Below are positions 8,546-17,504 of a stretch of DNA of 64,000 nt, one piece after another. The DNA lies in assembly GCF_011742925.1 (NCBI RefSeq), contig NZ_WAEL01000009.1:186001-250000 (forward strand), in the 5' to 3' direction. Each line of letters begins with the position of its first letter. Position 1 is the stretch's first letter. The translations under genes were made by a program, and so were the position numbers. Source of the stretch: Fibrivirga algicola. Lineage in GTDB: Bacteria; Bacteroidota; Bacteroidia; Cytophagales; Spirosomataceae. The notes below the pieces were generated by a model, which saw only the letters and a program-made list of their open reading frames with translations, had not been told where the DNA came from and searched no databases.

Positions 8546-8556
8546 TAACAGTGTTA
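8546..8556. promoter_or_regulatory. TetR operator upstream of tetR
   Basis: Palindrome TAACAGTGTTA, identical in half-sites (TAACA-N-TGTTA) to the one at 7900-7910, placed 22 bases upstream of the tetR start at 8524. Two copies in the two 5' flanks of one local regulon is the expected pattern for an autoregulated TetR repressor. Confidence 0.65.
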
Positions 8557-8713
8557 ACTATTCTACCACCCGCAAAGTTCCGGCCCGATCCTACTGTTTT
8601 GGGGATCGCATAGTCAGCACTACCAGAAGGTAGATCAAGTACCAAACGGCGTATGGGGAAGTAAAAAGTGGGTGTATCTTGGGGTTTAAATTTCCTGCAA
8701 GACTCGAATTGTC

Positions 8714-11122
8714 ATGGTTACACTACTCAAAAATGCATTGCTGTTATTGGTTGCTGTCTGCCCGTTTATAGGGGTCAACGGGCAGTCTAAACCAGTTAAG
8801 GGCGATTATCCGATTCAGCCAGTACCGTTTACGGCCGTCAAGGTAACCGACCAGTTCTGGGCGCCGCGCATCCGGCTGAATCACGACGTAACCATTCCAA
8901 TTGCCCTTAACCATTGCTACAGCACCGGCCGGGTCGATAATTTTCTGGTAGCGGGGCATCTGAAGGAAGGGACCAAGTTCTGCACGGAGTTTCCCTTCGA
9001 CGACACCGACATCTACAAGATCATTGAAGGGGCAAGCTATTCGCTGCAAACTTTCCCTGATAAAAAGCTCGACGCCCGCATCGATTCGTTGATTGCGTAC
9101 GTAGCTAAGGCGCAGGAGCCGGATGGTTACCTCTACACCGCCCGCACCATCGATCCGCTTCACCCGCACCCCTGGGCGGGCCTGAAACGGTGGGAGAAAG
9201 AGTCGGACCTGAGCCACGAATTATACAACAGCGGTCACCTGTTCGAAGCCGCCGTAGCCCACTACCAGTCGACCGGGAAACGGAGCTTTCTGAACGTAGC
9301 CATCCGGAACGCCGACCTGCTGGTGAAGGAGTTTGGCCCCGGTAAACTGCGTCATGCGCCGGGGCATCAGGTGGTGGAGATGGGGCTGGTGAAACTGTAC
9401 CGGACAACCGGCAATAAGCAATACCTCGATCTGGCCAAGTTCATGCTCGACGTGCGCGGAACGGGGAAAGAATACAGTCAGGACCACAAACCCGTTGTGG
9501 AGCAAACCAAGGCCGTTGGGCATGCGGTGCGGGCCACCTATATGTATTCGGGTATGGCCGACGTGGCCGCCATTACGGGCAACAAAGCGTATCTGACGGC
9601 CATCGACCAGATCTGGAACGATGTGGTCGATGATAAGTACTACCTCACCGGCGGTATTGGCGCGGCCGGCGGCCACGAAGGCTTTGGCGACTCGTTTGAA
9701 CTGCCTAACATGGCGGCCTACAACGAGACCTGCGCGGCCATTGGCAACATATACTGGAACCAGCGGCTGTTTCTGCTGCACGGCGATGCCCGGTATTACG
9801 ACATCCTCGAACGCACGCTGTACAATGGTATGCTGTCGGGGGTATCGTTGAGCGGCGACCGGTTTTTCTACCCGAATCCACTTGAATCGAAAGGGCAGCA
9901 TGCCCGGAGTGCGTGGTTCGGTTGTGCCTGCTGCCCCAGCAATGTCTGCCGGTTTATTCCGTCGGTGCCTGGGTACGTGTATGCCCAGCGGGGCAGTCGC
10001 CTGTATGCCAACCTGTTCATCAACAGCACCGCCGCCGTTACCCTAAACGGTACGCCTGTGTCGGTAAGCCAGCAAACAACGTACCCCTGGAATGGCGACG
10101 TTCAGTTTGTGGTCGACCCGGCTAAGACGAGCTCCTTCGAACTGGCCATCCGGATTCCGGGCTGGGCGCAAAACAAGCCGGTGCCGGGTAACCTGTATTC
10201 GTTTGCCAGTCAGAGCACTTCGCGGGCGACCCTCAGCGTGAATGGCACGCCGTTGGCCTACGAACTGGAAAACGGTTACGCCATTGTGCGCCGCGCCTGG
10301 AAAAAAGGTGACGTCGTGCGGCTCGATCTGCCCATGGCTGTCCGGCGGGTGCAGGCCAACGCCCTGGTAAAGGCTGACGAAAATAAAATTGCGCTCGAAC
10401 GCGGCCCCATCGTGTACTGTGCCGAGTGGAATGATGCTCCCGACGGCCACGTGCTCGATTTGATTGTACCCGGCAACGCGCCGCTACAGGCCAGCTTCAG
10501 GTCCGACCTGCTTGGGGGCGTTGAAGTCATTACGGGCGATGTGCAGAAGGCCCGCCGAACCACCGATGGACAGATCAACACTACGCCAACCAAGCTTACC
10601 GCCATTCCGTATTACGCCTGGGCAAACCGGGGGGCAGGTGAAATGGCTGTTTGGCTGGCCGATAAACCCGCCGCCGCCCGGCCCACGCCCGCGCCGACCA
10701 TCGCCGCCACCAGCACCATTACCGCATCGTTGAAAACCAAGGCCCTGATGGCCCTTAACGATCAGGATACGCCCAAAAGCTCAAACGACCGCGATAACCT
10801 GTACTACCACTGGTGGCCCAAACGGGATACGCTGCAATGGGTGCAATACACCTTCGCCAAACCCGCCACTGTGTCGTCGGCAAAGGTGTACTGGTTCGAT
10901 GACAGTCCCTGGGGCGGTTGCCGGATTCCGGCCTCCTGGAAGCTGATGTACCAGACCGCCGCCGGTGACTGGCAGGAGGTGAAGGCCAAAACACCTTACG
11001 CGGTCACCAAAGACCGTTTCGACGAAATTACCTTTGAGCCCGTACAGACGGGCGCGGTGCGCATGCTGGTGCAGTTGCCAAAGGAAGCGTCGAGCGGGAT
11101 CATCGAATGGTCGGTCAACTAA
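8714..11122 (+). CDS. Secreted GH127-type beta-L-arabinofuranosidase (DUF1680) with C-terminal carbohydrate-binding-like domain
   Basis: 802 residues with a signal peptide (to about 24, VNGQ). Residues about 35-640 are the GH127/DUF1680 (alpha/alpha)6 barrel plus beta domains. The catalytic and zinc set is intact: E322 in GHEGFGD, E338-x-C340 in YNETCA, and C406-C407 in GCACCPSN. In the characterised family the second-last cysteine is the nucleophile and Glu/Cys ligands hold zinc. Residues about 675-802 form a separate beta-sandwich of F5/8 (galactose-binding) type ending in a strand. It probably releases arabinofuranose from plant glycans in the periplasm or outside the cell; exact linkage is unknown. 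An AraC regulator follows at once. Confidence 0.88.
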   Translation: MVTLLKNALLLLVAVCPFIGVNGQSKPVKGDYPIQPVPFTAVKVTDQFWAPRIRLNHDVTIPIALNHCYSTGRVDNFLVAGHLKEGTKFCTEFPFDDTDIYKIIEGASYSLQTFPDKKLDARIDSLIAYVAKAQEPDGYLYTARTIDPLHPHPWAGLKRWEKESDLSHELYNSGHLFEAAVAHYQSTGKRSFLNVAIRNADLLVKEFGPGKLRHAPGHQVVEMGLVKLYRTTGNKQYLDLAKFMLDVRGTGKEYSQDHKPVVEQTKAVGHAVRATYMYSGMADVAAITGNKAYLTAIDQIWNDVVDDKYYLTGGIGAAGGHEGFGDSFELPNMAAYNETCAAIGNIYWNQRLFLLHGDARYYDILERTLYNGMLSGVSLSGDRFFYPNPLESKGQHARSAWFGCACCPSNVCRFIPSVPGYVYAQRGSRLYANLFINSTAAVTLNGTPVSVSQQTTYPWNGDVQFVVDPAKTSSFELAIRIPGWAQNKPVPGNLYSFASQSTSRATLSVNGTPLAYELENGYAIVRRAWKKGDVVRLDLPMAVRRVQANALVKADENKIALERGPIVYCAEWNDAPDGHVLDLIVPGNAPLQASFRSDLLGGVEVITGDVQKARRTTDGQINTTPTKLTAIPYYAWANRGAGEMAVWLADKPAAARPTPAPTIAATSTITASLKTKALMALNDQDTPKSSNDRDNLYYHWWPKRDTLQWVQYTFAKPATVSSAKVYWFDDSPWGGCRIPASWKLMYQTAAGDWQEVKAKTPYAVTKDRFDEITFEPVQTGAVRMLVQLPKEASSGIIEWSVN

Positions 11123-11188
11123 TGTCCAGTAATACTAATTTCACTACCTTGATGCACGAAATTGGGTGTACGTGTAAACTAAATACTG

Positions 11189-12109
11189 ATGAAGCCATTA
11201 CTGTTCAAAATTCCCGCTGTCGACGATCGGTCATTCAGGGTTGAGCAGGACGATATGCCCCACTTTTACGGGCACATGCATTTTCACCCCGAAATTCAGC
11301 TGACGCTGATTCAGAGTGGGGAGGGCACGCTGATCGTTGGTGATAAAATTGATCGGTTTTCGCCCTTCGACATTTTGTTGCTGGGTACCAATTTGCCGCA
11401 CGTACTGCGCAGTGATCCTGAGTATTTTCGTCCGGGATCATCACTGCGCTCCAGCTCTGTGTCGATCCTGTTTCGGGCCGAGCAACTGGAGTCGACCTTG
11501 TTCAACCTGCCCGAAACCCGCCACCTCGAGCAGCTGCTCCGGGAGTCGCAGCACGGTGTACGGTTCAGGGGGCAGGAGGGAAGCCCGTTGGCTCAGCAGG
11601 TGGCTCGCCTGCCAACGCAACGCCCGTTCGAGCAACTGGTCAGCCTCCTCACCATCCTCGATTCGCTGGCCGCCACCCCGGAGCGGGAAGCGCTCTCGAA
11701 CACGGCCTACCAACAACCCCAGCGGCCCGAAGATCACTACCGGCTGGAGCGGGTATTCTCGTATATTTTCGATCATTTCAGCTCGGCCATTACGCTCGAC
11801 GACGTGGCCAATACGGCCAACCTGACCCCCGGTGCTTTTTGCCGGTTCTTCCGTCAGCACACCCGCAAAACGTTTTCGACTTTATTGAACGAAGTACGAA
11901 TTGCCCACGCCTGTCGGCATCTGCGTGAATCGAAACAAACGATCAGCCAGATTGCCCTGAACAGTGGCTACACCAACCTGTCGAACTTCAACCGGCAGTT
12001 TAAAAACGTGATGGGCATGTCGCCGAGCAAATACATCCGCAGCTATGAAACCAACTACACGCTGCTCAGCCCCACGGAGGCAGAGACACTCCGCACCGAA
12101 GCGCCCTGA
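11189..12109 (+). CDS. AraC family transcriptional regulator with cupin sensor domain
   Basis: 306 residues. The N-terminal half is an AraC-type cupin (HMHFHPEIQLTLI, then SGEGTLIVGD and NLPHVL), which usually binds a sugar. The C-terminal 105 residues are two helix-turn-helix units: ITLDDVANTANLTPGAFCRF and ISQIALNSGYTNLSNFNRQF, then the family end GMSPSKYI. It lies 66 bases after the GH127 gene and ahead of the FAD oxidoreductase, so it probably controls these carbohydrate genes in response to a released sugar. The effector cannot be read from sequence. Confidence 0.9.
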   Translation: MKPLLFKIPAVDDRSFRVEQDDMPHFYGHMHFHPEIQLTLIQSGEGTLIVGDKIDRFSPFDILLLGTNLPHVLRSDPEYFRPGSSLRSSSVSILFRAEQLESTLFNLPETRHLEQLLRESQHGVRFRGQEGSPLAQQVARLPTQRPFEQLVSLLTILDSLAATPEREALSNTAYQQPQRPEDHYRLERVFSYIFDHFSSAITLDDVANTANLTPGAFCRFFRQHTRKTFSTLLNEVRIAHACRHLRESKQTISQIALNSGYTNLSNFNRQFKNVMGMSPSKYIRSYETNYTLLSPTEAETLRTEAP

Positions 12110-12235
12110 CGCTGTGGCGGCTGACGCATGGCCTGCCCACTGCAGCGCGAAGGTAGGCGAGCGGCGTTCGGGTCTTTAGAGGGAAAGCGAGTACAACTGG
12201 AAGCACCTGGTTTACCGCCGAAAACGGATTCCCTG

Positions 12236-13918
12236 ATGAAAAATTTCACCCGCCTGGCCTGGTTCATAAGCTGCTGCCTGCTGCTGAGCAGCTACACCCC
12301 AACTGCTCCTGCGGCGTCACCACTGGTCGATCGGCAGGTGGCCGCCCGGCACGCCGACGTGGTTATTTACGGGGGTACGTCGGCAGCGGTGATAGCGGCG
12401 GTGCAGGTGAAAAAGATGGGCAAGTCGGTCATCATCGTCTCGCCGGATACGCACTTGGGGGGCTTATCATCCGGTGGGCTGGGTTTTACCGACACCGGGA
12501 ACAAGGAAGTGATTGGCGGGTTGTCGCGTGAGTTTTACCAGCGGCTGTACACGCATTACCAGAAGGAGGCATCGTGGACATGGCAGAAACAGGCAGAATA
12601 CGGCAATAAAGGGCAGGGGACGCCCGCCCTCGACGGTAGCAGCCGGACCATGTGGATTTTTGAACCACACGCTGCCGAACAGGTGTTCGAAGATCTGGTC
12701 CGTGAGCACAAGCTAACCGTGTACCGCAACGAATGGCTTGACCGAACGGCACGGGGCATTCAGAAAAAAGCAGGTGCCATTCAGTCGTTTCGTACCCTGA
12801 GCGGGCAGGTATATACCGGTCGAATGTTTATCGATGCTACTTACGAAGGCGACCTAATGGCCGCAGCGGGCGTTAGCTACCACGTAGGGCGCGAAGCCAA
12901 TAGCACGTATGGCGAAACGCATAACGGCGTGCAGGTGGGTGTTTTTCAGCACGGCCACCATTTTAAAACGATGATCAGCCCCTACAACGTACCCGGTGAT
13001 CCGGCCAGTGGATTGCTGCCGGAAGTGTCGGCTGAGAAACCCGGCGCAAACGGTACCGGCGACTCTAAAATTCAGGCGTATTGCTTTCGCCTTTGCCTGA
13101 GTAACCACCCCGACAACCGGATTCCGTTTGCCAAACCGGCCGGCTATGACCCGGCGCGGTATGAATTGCTGGCGCGGGTTTTTGCGGCGGGCTGGCGCGA
13201 AACATTCGATAAGTTCGACCCGATCCCGAACCGGAAAACCGATACCAACAACCACGGCCCGTTCAGCACCGACTATATCGGCAAAAATTACGATTATCCT
13301 GAGGCCACCTACGAACGCCGGAAACAGATCATCCGTGACCACGAGCTTTACCAGAAAGGGCTGCTCTATTTCCTGCAAAACGATGTCCGTGTGCCCGCCG
13401 ACGTACGGGAGAAAATGCAGCAGTGGGGCCTGCCTAAAGACGAATTTACCGATAACGGCAACTGGCCGCATCAGCTCTACATCCGCGAAGCCCGGCGTAT
13501 GAAAGGGGTTTTCGTAATGAAAGAGGCCGATGCCCTCGGCAAAACGAACGTACCTGACCCCATCGGCATGGGCTCGTATGCGCTGGATGCCCATAACGCC
13601 CAGCGGTTCGTAAAAGCCGACGGGTTCGTGCAGAACGAAGGTGATATCGGCGTGCACCCTGACAAGCCCTACTCCATTGCCTACGGGTCTATCCTGCCAA
13701 AAGAGTCGGAATGTACTAATCTGCTAGTGCCGGTTTGCATGTCGAGTTCACACATTGCCTACGGATCAATTCGAATGGAGCCGGTCTTTATGATTTTGGG
13801 TCAGTCGGCGGCAACGGCGGCGGTGCTATCCATCAACCAGAAGGTCTCGCCTCAGCGGTTGCCCTATGCTGAATTGAGCCGGGTATTACTGGCCGATAAG
13901 CAACGCCTGACCCGCTAG
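12236..13918 (+). CDS. Exported FAD-dependent oxidoreductase (PF12831 type)
   Basis: 560 residues from the ATG at 12236 (MKNFTRLAW), chosen because a signal peptide begins here; an in-frame start at 12128 would add a basic, low-complexity leader of 36 residues. After the signal comes the FAD-binding Rossmann motif DVVIYGGTSAAVIAAVQ, then GLSSGGLGFTDTGN, and late in the chain the second flavin segment with PVCMSSSHIAYGSIR. This matches the FAD-dependent oxidoreductase family often found in Bacteroidota carbohydrate loci, of which few members are characterised. The substrate is unknown. It follows the AraC regulator by 126 bases, which I see as noncoding. Confidence 0.82.
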   Translation: MKNFTRLAWFISCCLLLSSYTPTAPAASPLVDRQVAARHADVVIYGGTSAAVIAAVQVKKMGKSVIIVSPDTHLGGLSSGGLGFTDTGNKEVIGGLSREFYQRLYTHYQKEASWTWQKQAEYGNKGQGTPALDGSSRTMWIFEPHAAEQVFEDLVREHKLTVYRNEWLDRTARGIQKKAGAIQSFRTLSGQVYTGRMFIDATYEGDLMAAAGVSYHVGREANSTYGETHNGVQVGVFQHGHHFKTMISPYNVPGDPASGLLPEVSAEKPGANGTGDSKIQAYCFRLCLSNHPDNRIPFAKPAGYDPARYELLARVFAAGWRETFDKFDPIPNRKTDTNNHGPFSTDYIGKNYDYPEATYERRKQIIRDHELYQKGLLYFLQNDVRVPADVREKMQQWGLPKDEFTDNGNWPHQLYIREARRMKGVFVMKEADALGKTNVPDPIGMGSYALDAHNAQRFVKADGFVQNEGDIGVHPDKPYSIAYGSILPKESECTNLLVPVCMSSSHIAYGSIRMEPVFMILGQSAATAAVLSINQKVSPQRLPYAELSRVLLADKQRLTR

Positions 13919-14014
13919 TTCCTTCTCTTCTACTAGCAAGGCTGTAAATAGCCTAAACAGGAAAAGCAATTGCCCGATTCTTTGATTGAGCACACCCATG
14001 ACATATAGCTATAG

Positions 14015-14416
14015 ATGAAATCGCTGGGTATACTAGCTGTTGTGAGTTTACTTGTCTGTTGCCAGCCTGAGGAGTCAGCAAGCTCAACCCGCTACATTGA
14101 AGACGCAATCAAGGCTGTTCTTGATCAACACGATGAATTGGATAACGAGTGTATTTTTTCAGACACTTTGTTCGTCTGCTCGTGCATCAACGAGCCACTT
14201 AGCTTTGTGGGTAAAAATGGGACAAAAATTAATATTCAACCAGACAAAAAGCACTTGCCCTCCCCATACTCCCATATCACAGACTACAGTATTAAGAATG
14301 ATACGATTCAACTAACAGTGCTCAAAGAATCATGCGGCGTTGTTGCCACGGTTCGGTTGGTAAAATCGAGTGGTAACGAGTGGGTAGTCGTGGCCCACCA
14401 GGAAGCTGATATATAA
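14015..14416 (+). CDS. Small putative lipoprotein of unknown function
   Basis: 133 residues, no family recognised. It opens with a short lipoprotein-type signal (hydrophobic 4-14, then C15-C16, QPEESASS). The mature part has several cysteines (CIFSD, CSC, SCGV) that could form disulfides, and it ends with a predicted beta-rich segment (ATVRLVKSSGNEWVVV). Base composition is more AT-rich than its neighbours, which hints at recent acquisition or weak expression. It stands alone, with about 100 bases before it and 140 after it. Real, by signal peptide and codon pattern, but function is open. Confidence 0.6.
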   Translation: MKSLGILAVVSLLVCCQPEESASSTRYIEDAIKAVLDQHDELDNECIFSDTLFVCSCINEPLSFVGKNGTKINIQPDKKHLPSPYSHITDYSIKNDTIQLTVLKESCGVVATVRLVKSSGNEWVVVAHQEADI

Positions 14417-14556
14417 TTTATGGCGACAGTTATATTGCCTGCACAATATCCGATTGACGAAGCCGAATTAGCAGGCCCAAGGTTGGGTAACGTCCACCAA
14501 GATGTATGAGCGGTTAATTGCGGTATATTCAAGCCGAGTAATTTAGTCACCCGCCA

Positions 14557-16458
14557 ATGAAATTGTTATCCGGTTCAGGACTTTGTCTTTTTTTTCTGCT
14601 GACGGCCAGCCTGATCGGGTGGGCCCAGTCTGTACCAGACGATAGCGTTGGTGCAGGTAGGTCACAGGCTGCCCGCAAAGAGACGTATCGCCTTCGTGCC
14701 GCCCTGTCGAGACCCGTTGGCTCGGTGGTGGTGGCGGATTCCCTGCTCACCTTATCGCGGCAAATCGCGTACCCATCGGGGCAGGTAATCGCCCTCTGTC
14801 AGCTGGCCGGTTTACAACTGGAGCAGCAACCCCAACAGGCCGCCGCCAACTTGCAGGAGGCAAACCGGCTGGTGGCCCAACTGACCGACTATCGCGAGGC
14901 TGGGTGGGTGCTGGGTCAGGTTGTCCGAATTCAGACGAACGCAGTTCGCACATCACCTACGCAGGCGGCGGCTTTCGCACCAGTCATGGAGGCGTTGGGT
15001 AAGGCGATTGGCCGTACGGTGGTGGTGCGCAGCCGACCCCAGCAGGTCCTTAATGCCCCCTTCGTTTTTGAGCCGAACACCGTGTTCGATAAGCGCGTTT
15101 TCGACCGGCGTACAGCCCCTGAGCGCCCTACTGACCCTATGCCCCCCTCGGTCTCGCTCAACGGTGATCCGGCCCGGTCACGGTACGTGCGGGTGAAGAC
15201 TGATTTTGTGGACCGGCTGCTCGATACCCTGATCCTGTTCGAAAAAAGCAGTCCGCAGGTGGTGAAGCAACTGACGGCCCGCAAAAAACTACGCGATTCA
15301 AACGAAGCACTCAGTACGGCCTTTGCCAAAGAAGGCGACTATGCCCAGGCCTACCGCTATTATTTGCAATACACAGCCTATAAAGACAGCCTGACCGCCG
15401 AGGCTACCAGTCGGCGGCTGGCGTCGCTTACGTATAAGCAGAGCCTGCTAAAGAAAGAATCGCAGATTCAACTCCTGACCAAAGACCGGCAGCTCCGCGA
15501 GCAGGAATCGAACCGGCAGCGGCAGTATGTGCTGCTACTCATTGGCTGCATTGCCCTGCTGATCGGCTTTGCGTTTGTCCTGAGTCGTAACAACCGGGCT
15601 AAACACCTGGCAAATCAGCAACTGAGCGAGCAGAAAGAGGCATTGCAGGCAACGCTGGCCCAACTGAAATTAACCCAGACGCAACTGATTCAGGCCGAAA
15701 AAATGGCGTCGCTGGGCGAGTTGACAGCGGGGATTGCCCACGAGATTCAGAACCCGCTCAACTTTGTCAATAATTTCTCGGAGGTGAGCACCGAGCTTGT
15801 CAATGAACTGATCGAGACTCGCCAGCAGCCACAGCGCGACGTTGAACTGGAGGAAGAGTTGCTGAGTGATATGCAACAGAACCTGCGGAAGATAACAGAG
15901 CATGGCAACCGGGCGTCCTCGATCATCAAAGGCATGCTCGAACATGCCCGCACCACAGGTGTACAGAAGGAACGCACCGACCTTAACGCCCTAACGGAAG
16001 AATACACCAAACTGGCTTATCACAGCATTCGCGCCAAAGACAAGTCGGTTAATGCCAAACTGACTATCGAGTCCGCCCCTGATCTGGGCGATGTGTCGGT
16101 GGTGCCGCAGGAGGTAGGCCGGGTGATTCTCAACATCGTGAACAACGCCTTTTATGCGGTACAGAAGCGGCAGCAGCAGAGGGAAGCAGGCTATACCCCC
16201 GAGGTACTGGTGCGTACCGAACGTAAGTCGGACCAGATCTGCATCACTATTCGCGACAATGGTATCGGTATTCCGCCAGCGATAAAGCAGAAGATTTTCC
16301 AGCCGTTCTTCACCACTAAACCTGCCGGACAGGGGACAGGCCTTGGGCTGTCGCTAAGCTATGACATCATCACGAAAGGACATGGCGGCACGCTGACCGT
16401 CGACAGCGAAGAAGGGCAATTCACCGAGTTTGTGCTGACCCTGCCCGCGTCGGTGTAG
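14557..16458 (+). CDS. Orphan sensor histidine kinase, membrane-bound
   Basis: 633 residues. There is a signal peptide (to about 23), a periplasmic helical region with TPR-like character (about 60-310), one membrane span at about 323-343, a coiled coil (about 345-380) and a transmitter. The phospho-acceptor is H395 in [12 protein letters not shown], preceded by [11 protein letters not shown]. The ATP-binding part shows [10 protein letters not shown] (N box), DNGIGIP (G1), QPFFTTKP (F box) and [12 protein letters not shown] (G2). No response regulator or output domain is adjacent. A second kinase with an almost identical transmitter lies at 37111, so the two are paralogues of a Cytophagia-expanded family. 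Confidence 0.9.
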   Translation: MKLLSGSGLCLFFLLTASLIGWAQSVPDDSVGAGRSQAARKETYRLRAALSRPVGSVVVADSLLTLSRQIAYPSGQVIALCQLAGLQLEQQPQQAAANLQEANRLVAQLTDYREAGWVLGQVVRIQTNAVRTSPTQAAAFAPVMEALGKAIGRTVVVRSRPQQVLNAPFVFEPNTVFDKRVFDRRTAPERPTDPMPPSVSLNGDPARSRYVRVKTDFVDRLLDTLILFEKSSPQVVKQLTARKKLRDSNEALSTAFAKEGDYAQAYRYYLQYTAYKDSLTAEATSRRLASLTYKQSLLKKESQIQLLTKDRQLREQESNRQRQYVLLLIGCIALLIGFAFVLSRNNRAKHLANQQLSEQKEALQATLAQLKLTQTQLIQAEKMASLGELTAGIAHEIQNPLNFVNNFSEVSTELVNELIETRQQPQRDVELEEELLSDMQQNLRKITEHGNRASSIIKGMLEHARTTGVQKERTDLNALTEEYTKLAYHSIRAKDKSVNAKLTIESAPDLGDVSVVPQEVGRVILNIVNNAFYAVQKRQQQREAGYTPEVLVRTERKSDQICITIRDNGIGIPPAIKQKIFQPFFTTKPAGQGTGLGLSLSYDIITKGHGGTLTVDSEEGQFTEFVLTLPASV

Positions 16459-16558
16459 ACTGCTTTGCTGGTTGTGGGTAACGTACCTGACAACCCTCAC
16501 CAATCAATACCGCCATCGACGGGCGGGCCAGAATCCACCACCTTACCCACCAACCTGT

Positions 16559-17389
16559 ATGCCAATCAAATTTTACGCGCCCGAATGGGGAAATACCCTG
16601 CCCTTCCCAACTTTTTGCCAACGCGTAAAAGCGGCGGGGTATGAGGGTGTTGAAATGGCATTGCCGTTCGAAGAAGAGGCCCGTCAGGAAATTCACGAAA
16701 CGCTACAAACGTTTGGTCTTGAGCTGATCGGTCAGTATTGGCAGTCGAACGAATCCGATTTCGAGGCGCATCGGCAGCAGTATGAACGCTACCTGCGGCA
16801 TCTGGCGGCGGCAGAACCAGTATGCATAAACTGCCAAACGGGTAAAGATTATTTCTCGCCTATCCAGAACGGGCAACTGGTTGAGCTGGCCGCTCGTATT
16901 TCGGCTGAAACGGGCATCCGAATTATCCACGAAACGCACCGCGGAAAAGCCCTGTTTGCGGCGCACATAAGCCGGGACTACCTGCGTATGTTTCCGGACC
17001 TGCGCATCACGCTCGATATATCGCACTGGTGTGCCGTGCACGAATCGCTGCTCGATGATCAGGCCGAAGCCGTTGACCTCGCCATCGCGCGTACCGACCA
17101 TATCCACAGCCGGGTGGGGTATCCGGAAGGGCCGCAGGTCACTGATCCGTTTGCACCCGAATGGGCCGAAACGCTGCGGGCGCATCTGGGGTGGTGGGAT
17201 CGCGTTGTCGAGTTGCACCGGGCGGCGGGGACGCAACTGACCATCACGACCGAATTTGGACCGGCACCTTATATGCCCCTGCTGCCATTCACCCGGCAAC
17301 CCGTCGCCGATCAATGGGCCATCAACGTGGGTATGATGAACCTGCTGAAAGCCCGGTACGCACAGGATCGAGTAACCAATCACAGCTAA
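16559..17389 (+). CDS. Sugar phosphate isomerase/epimerase-like TIM-barrel protein
   Basis: 276 residues from the ATG at 16559 (MPIKFYAPEWGN). The sequence follows the AP-endonuclease-2-like xylose isomerase fold: VKAAGYEGVEMALPF near the start, IIHETHRGKALFA with a metal-binding Glu-His, LRITLDISHWCAVHE with Asp and His metal ligands, HSRVGYPEGPQV, and TTEFGPAPY with the last acidic ligand. Members move carbonyl groups or epimerise sugars with a divalent metal. In Bacteroidota they pair with DUF1080 and Gfo/Idh proteins in 3-keto-glycoside breakdown; here DUF1080 is the next gene. No signal peptide, so it is probably cytoplasmic. Confidence 0.84.
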   Translation: MPIKFYAPEWGNTLPFPTFCQRVKAAGYEGVEMALPFEEEARQEIHETLQTFGLELIGQYWQSNESDFEAHRQQYERYLRHLAAAEPVCINCQTGKDYFSPIQNGQLVELAARISAETGIRIIHETHRGKALFAAHISRDYLRMFPDLRITLDISHWCAVHESLLDDQAEAVDLAIARTDHIHSRVGYPEGPQVTDPFAPEWAETLRAHLGWWDRVVELHRAAGTQLTITTEFGPAPYMPLLPFTRQPVADQWAINVGMMNLLKARYAQDRVTNHS

Positions 17390-17504
17390 TCGACTCATTA
17401 AAAACCGAATAGGGTTAAATCGTGCACTGCGTGGGGTGGGTATATGAGTAAGTAACAGGCAGGTGGCGACTTCCTACGGGTGAATACAAGTCATACATGG
17501 TCTT

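Noticed and set aside
9221-9901. Minus-strand open frame inside the GH127 gene
   Set aside because: Lies opposite the catalytic motifs; composition typical of antisense shadow.
12854-13657. Minus-strand open frame of 267 codons in the FAD oxidoreductase gene
   Set aside because: No recognisable protein family and fully overlaps a conserved gene.
14420-14509. Short plus-strand frame of 29 codons between the small lipoprotein and the kinase
   Set aside because: Too short to judge, no ribosome-binding signal and no known family.
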